DNA of 18,783 nt, from assembly GCF_040289685.1 (NCBI RefSeq), contig NZ_PSLQ01000069.1:1-18783 (forward strand), written 5' to 3'. The stretch is from Pyrinomonas sp040289685 (GTDB taxonomy: Bacteria; Acidobacteriota; Blastocatellia; Pyrinomonadales; Pyrinomonadaceae). Below are positions 14,496-18,783 of the stretch, one piece after another (the stretch's first letter is position 1; every line of letters starts with the position of its first letter). Under the pieces are notes generated by a model. It saw nothing but the letters and a program-made list of their open reading frames with translations. It searched no databases and had not been told where the DNA came from. A program made the translations under genes and the position numbers.

Positions 14496-15839
14496 GTGTC
14501 ATTCTATTCCTGTCGTGTGATCGTAGTCAATGCGCTTTTTCGCGCGGCTGGAGGCGATCAACGCTATGCCCTCTCGCCCGTGCCTAAGCGCGACAAGAAC
14601 AACCTGCAACCGCGAATCGGATTCAACTGGAATCCGCGTTTGAATGACGGCGGCGTGCTCGGCCTCTTCACGGGCGGAGACAAGCTCGTGGTGCGTGGCG
14701 GATACGCACGCACCAACGATTATGCGTTCATCAACATCGCTTTGAACGTCGCCAGCTCCTTCCCCTTCGTCGCTGCGATCAACCTTTCGCCGACGCCCGA
14801 CGCCGGAGGCATCACCAATGCTTTCACGCGACTGCCTACGGTGCAACCGTCGGGGTTGAACCCGCTGCTTTTAACGCGCACGATCGTGGCGGACGATTTT
14901 CGCTCGCCCATCGCCGAGCAGTTCAGCCTCGAGGTGCAACGCGAGTTGACGCGCGATGCCGTCCTTCGCGTCGGGTACATCGGCACCAAAGGGACGGCGC
15001 TTTATCAAACCATCGACGGCAATCCGCGTTTGCCTTTTTCTACGACGCGCGTTGATCCAACGCGCGGAGTCATCCGATTGCGTGCCAATGCCGCGTCTTC
15101 CATCTACCACTCGATGCAGATCAGCTTCGATAAGCGTTTGAGTCGCGGTTTCAGCGGCGGCGCGCGCTACACTTGGAGCGCCTTCATTGACGATGCTTCC
15201 GAGATCTTCAATCCGTCGAGCGGCGAGGTAGCCGTCGCGCAAGACTCCTTCAACCGGCGCGCTGATCGGGCGCGGTCAAGCTACGATCGGCCCCATCGTT
15301 TCACTGGCAACTTCGTTTACGAACTCCCTTTCTTCCGCCAGCAGAAAGGCTTCGCCGGCCATCTGCTCGGTGGATGGCAAGTCAACGCCTTCTTTACTTT
15401 CCAAAGCGGCGCGCCGTTTACCGTCTTGAACGGCGCTGATCCGACTGGAGCGCTGAGCGGCATCGATGCGTTGGTCGGCAATGCGATCCGCCCGAATCTC
15501 AACACCAGCCTCGATCTGTCCTCGATGTCGGTCGAAGAGATCATCAGGGCGGGGGGCGCGGCCCTCTTCCGGCGGCTCGGCCCTAATGAGCGCGTCGGCA
15601 ACGTTGGGCGTAATACTTTGCGTGCCGACGGCATTGGGAACGTGGATTTCGGTATCTTCAAAAATACGCGCATCCGCGAGAACCAGAGGTTGCAGTTCCG
15701 CGCCGAGATGTACAATCTGACCAATACGCGCAACTTCGGTATCCCCGACGGGCGCGTCAATTCGGCCAACTTCCTCAATCAATGGGGCACGGATGGCGGA
15801 AATCGCCGTATCGTGCTCGGCCTCAGATACGTCTTTTGA
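14496..15839 (+). pseudogene. 5'-truncated Oar-like TonB-dependent outer-membrane protein
   Basis: The frame encodes only the C-terminal beta-barrel part of a large TonB-dependent, Oar-like outer-membrane protein. Features seen are KRDKNNLQPRIGFNWNPR, GDKLVVRGGYARTNDYAF, LEVQRELTRDAVLRVGYIGT, FTGNFVYELPFF, GWQVNAFFTFQSGAPFTVLN and a terminal RYVF, the aromatic C-terminus used for barrel insertion. Full-length relatives usually exceed 1000 residues and begin with a signal peptide, a carboxypeptidase-like domain and a plug; none is present. The frame is open from 14463, after a TAG at 14460-14462. It has only non-ATG candidate starts (GTG 14496), no Shine-Dalgarno and no signal peptide. Barrel-like similarity seems to begin around 14566. 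The gene is best read as a remnant left by deletion or rearrangement beside pilT. The remaining barrel frame is intact, which suggests recent decay. Confidence 0.8.
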
Positions 15840-15861
15840 AGCGCTTTCTAGCGAAAGGTTC

Positions 15862-15899
15862 AAAGGGCGCTAGACTTCGATCTAGCGCCCTTTCCCTTT
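15862..15899 (+). terminator. Hairpin terminator, probably bidirectional
   Basis: AAAGGGCGCTAGA (15862-15874) pairs perfectly over 13 bp with TCTAGCGCCCTTT (15881-15893) around a 6-nt CTTCGA loop. CCCTTT follows on the + strand, and the stem ends in U/A-rich pairs on both strands. It lies 22 nt after the stop of the Oar-like fragment and between convergent units, so it may also stop transcripts coming from ilvE. Confidence 0.75.
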
Positions 15900-16040
15900 G
15901 GATAGCAGCGATTGGCGAGGTCGGGTTTGAACGCGAAGCGTGCGCGACGAGAAAGCTCCGCGAAGCGGAAGTCAAACGAAACTCAAGGCCGACGATAGTC
16001 CGCTGCTGACCTCCGAAGTGGCGGGAGCGCAACGAAGCTT

Positions 16041-16132
16041 GAGGTCAATGGCGTAATCAGCCACCAAGCTGCCGGAGAAGCAAGAGGCCGAACAGCCTCG
16101 GTGCGACGCGAGGTCAATGGTAATCGGCCACC
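16041..16132. repeat. Imperfect direct repeat of the ilvE 3' end
   Basis: The 25-nt segment at 16041-16065 recurs at 16110-16132 with a 2-nt deletion and one substitution (cores GAGGTCAATGG and TAATCxGCCACC). The second copy covers the last codons and stop of ilvE on the - strand. The first lies about 45 nt beyond it in non-coding DNA, so it looks like a small duplication of the ilvE tail. Similarity does not extend further past the CCACC. Confidence 0.7.
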
Positions 16133-17157
16133 GGTTCTTTCGCCTCCGCCTCTTCGTCCAAGCTTTTGTCCGTAGAGCTGCGACGAGAGCCGACGTAGGT
16201 CAGCCAGTTGCCAGGAGCAGCACGCTGCCCCGAGGTGATCTCGAAGAAAGTTTGTTGGATGCGCGCCGTAATGGGACCGCGTTTGCCTGCGCCGATCTGT
16301 ATGCGGTCCACCGAGCGGATGGGCGTCACTTCCGCCGCCGTGCCCGTAAAGAAGAGTTCGTCGGCTAGATAGAGCGCGGCGCGCTGGATTTCGGCCTCTT
16401 CAACCGCGATGCCGAGTTCGCGGCAAATTTGAATGACGCTGTCGCGCGTAATGCCCGGCAGGATCGAAGACGAAAGCGGCGGCGTGATGACTCGTCCGCC
16501 TTGCACGAGGAAGATGTTTTCGCCAGACCCTTCCGAGACGTACCCGCGCTCATCGAGCGCGATGCCTTCAGCGAAACCATTGACCAGCGCCTCCATTTTG
16601 ATCAGTTGCGAATTCATGTAGTTGGCGCCGGCTTTAGCGAGCGCCGGGAGCGAATTGGGTGTCAGTCGATTCCACGATGAAACGCAAACATCGACGCCGC
16701 GTTCGAGCGCTTCATCGCCCAAGTATTTGCCCCAATCCCACGCGCCGATGTAGCACGACAACGGGTTTGGAAAAGGATTGACGCCGAAGGCCGGGTGTTC
16801 TTCATCGAGGCTGCGAAAGATGATCGGGCGAAGATAACACTGGTCCAGTCCGCTGCGCGCGACGAGCTCGACGCAGGCATCAGAGAGTTCATCGAGCGTC
16901 CATTCGTGTTCCATACGGTAGATCTTCGCCGAGTTGAGCAAGCGTTGAATGTGCTCGCGCAAGCGAAAGATGGCCGGGCCGCGGTCGGTCTTGTAACAGC
17001 GGATGCCCTCGAAGACGCTTGAACCATAATGCACGACGTGCGACATGACGTGAATGCGCGCTTCCTTCCACGGGATGAAGCGCCCATTATGCCAAACCTC
17101 CGGCGCGATGCGCGGAGTCCTCACATCTTTCTTCTTTTGCGCGTCATTCGAGAACAT
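16114..17157 (-). CDS. ilvE: Branched-chain amino acid aminotransferase
   Basis: A fold-type IV PLP enzyme that reversibly transaminates Val, Leu and Ile with 2-oxoglutarate, the last step of their synthesis. The start is the ATG at 17157, with AAGGAGAGG ending 9 nt upstream. A longer reading from 17226 adds 23 unlikely residues. The 347-residue protein shows VVHYGSSVFEGIRCY near 41-55, the PLP-binding lysine K175 in LAKAGANYMNS, GYVSEGSGENIFLV near 205-218, and the FFTGTAAEVTPI cofactor-phosphate region at 269-280. The C-terminal 35 residues are a charged tail longer than in most IlvE. It is divergent from the dipeptidase gene. D-amino-acid transaminase and aminodeoxychorismate lyase are relatives, but the motifs fit IlvE best. 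Confidence 0.93.
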   Translation of the reverse strand: MFSNDAQKKKDVRTPRIAPEVWHNGRFIPWKEARIHVMSHVVHYGSSVFEGIRCYKTDRGPAIFRLREHIQRLLNSAKIYRMEHEWTLDELSDACVELVARSGLDQCYLRPIIFRSLDEEHPAFGVNPFPNPLSCYIGAWDWGKYLGDEALERGVDVCVSSWNRLTPNSLPALAKAGANYMNSQLIKMEALVNGFAEGIALDERGYVSEGSGENIFLVQGGRVITPPLSSSILPGITRDSVIQICRELGIAVEEAEIQRAALYLADELFFTGTAAEVTPIRSVDRIQIGAGKRGPITARIQQTFFEITSGQRAAPGNWLTYVGSRRSSTDKSLDEEAEAKEPVADYH

Positions 17158-17166
17158 CAGATCGTT

Positions 17167-17175
17167 CCTCTCCTT
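17167..17175 (-). promoter_or_regulatory. ilvE Shine-Dalgarno deciding the start
   Basis: On the - strand AAGGAGAGG ends 9 nt before the ATG at 17157. This supports the shorter ilvE reading over the upstream in-frame start at 17226, which has no comparable site. Confidence 0.8.
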
Positions 17176-17224
17176 ATTTCGTTTAGGTTGATTCGGGCTG
17201 CAAGACGCTGAAAACTTCTTCTGC

Positions 17225-17265
17225 ACGGTATCAGCATTGAAGTTTTTGACTTGTCACGATACCGT
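17225..17265. promoter_or_regulatory. Inverted repeat between ilvE and dipeptidase, operator-like
   Basis: ACGGTATC (17225-17232) and GATACCGT (17258-17265) are perfect inverted 8-mers separated by 25 nt, with centres 33 bp apart, about three helical turns. They lie in the divergent intergenic region, where promoters for both genes must be. A weak + strand promoter reading is TTGAAG (17237-17242), 17 nt, TACCGT (17260-17265), which would overlap the right half-site. A dimeric regulator or a DNA loop is possible but only inferred. Confidence 0.35.
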
Positions 17266-17309
17266 AAGTGGCGCACGCTTGGCAAGCTGGATCGGCATCG
17301 AACGAATTT

Positions 17310-18593
17310 ATGCACCGATTCAAGAAATTTTCATTGCTGCGATATGGCGCGATGGCGCTCTGCGCGTTATCTTTGCCTTCGATCGTCGGTTGTCGAAAGC
17401 AAGAACCATCGTCCGACATGGCTGAGTTGCGGCAGACCGAGTTCGATGTTCGCGCGGAGCATTTTGCCGCGATCGTGATCGACATGCACGCCGACACGGC
17501 GCAGCGCCTTCTCGACGAGGGCATCGATCTAGAGACGCGCTTGCCAAACGGTCATCTGGACGGCGTTCGAATGCGCGAGGGGGGACTAGATGCGCAGTTT
17601 TTCGCCGTTTGGGTCGAACCGCAGTTCTATGGTGTAGGCGGTAGGCGCGCCGTCGAGCGCGCCGACGCGCAGATCGCTGCCGTGCGCGCCATGGTCGAGC
17701 GGCATCCGGATCGGTGGGCGCTTGCCACGGGCGCTGAAGAGATCGAGCGCGCCGCGCGCGAAGGCAAACTCGCTGCGCTCCTTGGGTTGGAAGGCGGCTA
17801 TGCGATCGACGAAAGATTGGAGAACGTTGAGCGTTACTACCGCATGGGCGTGCGTTACATGTCGCCGACATGGACGGTGAGTTTGAGCTGGGCCGGTTCT
17901 TCCGGCGATGCTGCGGGGCGGACGCGCGGGCTGAACGATTTCGGGCGCGCTGTTATCGGCGAGATGAATCGCCTTGGGATGATGGTCGATGTATCGCACG
18001 TTTCGGATCGAACTTTTTGGGATATCATCGAAACGTCGCGCGCGCCGGTGATCGCTTCGCATTCGGGCGCGCGGGCTATCGTTGACGTGCCGCGCAATCT
18101 CGCGGACGATCAGCTGCGCGCGCTCGCACGTACGGGCGGGGTCTGCGCAGTGATCTTCTATCCAGCGTTCATCGAACCGGGATGGGAGAAGCTGCAAGCT
18201 CGCGTTGAAGCCGAGATCGCGCCGCTCGTGCGCGACGAGACGAAGAACTTGCGCGGCAGCCCGTCGCAACGACGCGCGGCCCGCGACCGCGTTCGCGAAC
18301 GAGAGTTCGCACGCCGCTTGCCACCTGTTTTCGTTTCGCGCGTCGTCGATCACATCGATCACATCGTGCGCGTTGCAGGCATCGACCACGTCGCTTTGGG
18401 GTCGGACTTCGATGGCATTCAATCCGTGCCGCAAGGTCTCGCGTCCGTTGCCGATCTGCCAAATCTGACGGCGGAGCTTGCGCGCCGCGGTTACTCGCCA
18501 AGCGAGATCCGCAAAATACTCGGCGAAAACGTCTTGCGTGTAATGAGGGAAGTGGAGCGACGCGCCACGCAACTTCAGCAGACGGCAAGATGA
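17310..18593 (+). CDS. Membrane dipeptidase (peptidase family M19), lipoprotein
   Basis: M19 enzymes are di-zinc hydrolases that cleave dipeptides, often with a D- or dehydro-residue at the C-terminal position. The chosen ATG at 17310 gives 427 residues beginning with a lipoprotein signal (basic MHRFKKF, hydrophobic stretch, lipobox SIVGC with C28 as lipidation site). An upstream GTG at 17268 would only lengthen the signal with polar residues. Zinc ligands match renal dipeptidase: H60 and D62 (DMHADT), E161 (GLEGG), H230 (DVSH) and H251 (ASHSG). GSDFDG lies in the C-terminal third and the helical ILGENVLRVM segment closes the domain. It should sit anchored to a membrane outside the cytoplasm and recycle peptides. 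No good Shine-Dalgarno is visible. Divergent from ilvE; both concern amino-acid metabolism, though a functional link is inference. Confidence 0.92.
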   Translation: MHRFKKFSLLRYGAMALCALSLPSIVGCRKQEPSSDMAELRQTEFDVRAEHFAAIVIDMHADTAQRLLDEGIDLETRLPNGHLDGVRMREGGLDAQFFAVWVEPQFYGVGGRRAVERADAQIAAVRAMVERHPDRWALATGAEEIERAAREGKLAALLGLEGGYAIDERLENVERYYRMGVRYMSPTWTVSLSWAGSSGDAAGRTRGLNDFGRAVIGEMNRLGMMVDVSHVSDRTFWDIIETSRAPVIASHSGARAIVDVPRNLADDQLRALARTGGVCAVIFYPAFIEPGWEKLQARVEAEIAPLVRDETKNLRGSPSQRRAARDRVREREFARRLPPVFVSRVVDHIDHIVRVAGIDHVALGSDFDGIQSVPQGLASVADLPNLTAELARRGYSPSEIRKILGENVLRVMREVERRATQLQQTAR

Positions 18594-18681
18594 ACACGAC
18601 AAGTGTCCGCAAGAACTCGCCCTGCATGGTTGCTGCGTGACTTCGATCCTCGACATCGGTTTTCAGGGCACGGATGTTCAT

Positions 18682-18783
18682 GTGACGTCCTCCCTCAATA
18701 AATTGAGGGGCATCCCCAAAGGAATGGACGCGAGAGCACGCGTCGCGCGCGCTTCGGTTCAGCGACGCCGTGCCATCCCAAGT
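18682..18783 (-). mobile_element. Probable right end of an IS200/IS605-family tnpB element (partial)
   Basis: Read on the - strand, GGGGATGCCCC leads into the hairpin CCCTCAA-TTTA-TTGAGGG (18703-18709 with 18692-18698), followed by AGGACGTCAC (18682-18691). This order, a GGxATxCCCC lead, short hairpin with closing G-run, then GGAGGAxGTCA, is what I recall at the 3' ends of many IS200/IS605 and IS1341-type tnpB elements. The tnpB body would lie to the right, outside the window. A frame with TGA at 18759-18761 resembles a decayed TnpB tail, but the coding part seen is too short to prove it. The boundary near 18682 is a guess from the GTCAC motif. Confidence 0.5.

Noticed and set aside
17586..18656. 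356-codon - strand open frame opposite the dipeptidase
   Set aside because: The + strand has all M19 zinc ligands in order and a lipoprotein signal. The - strand product is Arg/His-rich without domains.
18169..18681. - strand frame beginning MNIRALKTDVEDRSH just past the IS-like hairpin
   Set aside because: The first residues resemble transposase tails, but the frame runs antisense through the dipeptidase and starts at the presumed element boundary. Probably not a gene.

Overview
The window carries the classic bacterial tuf / rpmG / tRNA-Trp / secE / nusG / rplKAJL / rpoBC transcription-translation cluster, followed by unrelated accessory genes. The organism is a bacterium with moderately GC-rich DNA. 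The lineage is inferred. The C-terminal part of an Oar-like TonB-dependent outer-membrane protein, PilT and a lipoprotein dipeptidase fit a diderm, and the Oar-like family together with the RpoB/RpoC insertions point towards Acidobacteriota (perhaps a Blastocatellia-type group). Nothing in the window proves this.

Layout on the + strand: the last codons of tuf (to 56), rpmG (197-349, a small zinc-ribbon L33), tRNA-Trp(CCA) (459-534), secE, nusG, rplK, rplA, rplJ, rplL, rpoB and rpoC. A strong intrinsic terminator at 13091-13136 closes the cluster. Three gaps inside it look regulatory. The rplK-rplA gap has a hairpin that covers part of the rplA Shine-Dalgarno. The rplJ-rplL gap is GC-hairpin-rich and has an unusually long Shine-Dalgarno spacing. 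The 390-nt rplL-rpoB gap has a sigma70-like promoter, an 18-bp hairpin that could be an attenuator or processing site, and further hairpins close to the rpoB start.

After the terminator come pilT (- strand, pilus-retraction ATPase), a 5'-truncated Oar-like TonB-dependent outer-membrane protein (+ strand, only the C-terminal part, no usable start), a hairpin terminator between convergent units, ilvE (- strand, branched-chain aminotransferase), and divergently an M19-family lipoprotein dipeptidase (+ strand). The ilvE/dipeptidase intergenic region carries an 8-bp inverted repeat that could be an operator. At the right edge the - strand shows the hairpin and flanking motif typical of the 3' end of an IS200/IS605-family tnpB element whose body lies outside the window.

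The most unusual protein-level feature is in RpoB. An insertion of about 65 residues near the N-terminus carries eight cysteines in CxC/CxxC pairs (two putative zinc ribbons), and a second insertion of about 40 residues follows the rifampicin region. No CRISPR array, phage module or clearly new multi-gene system is visible.
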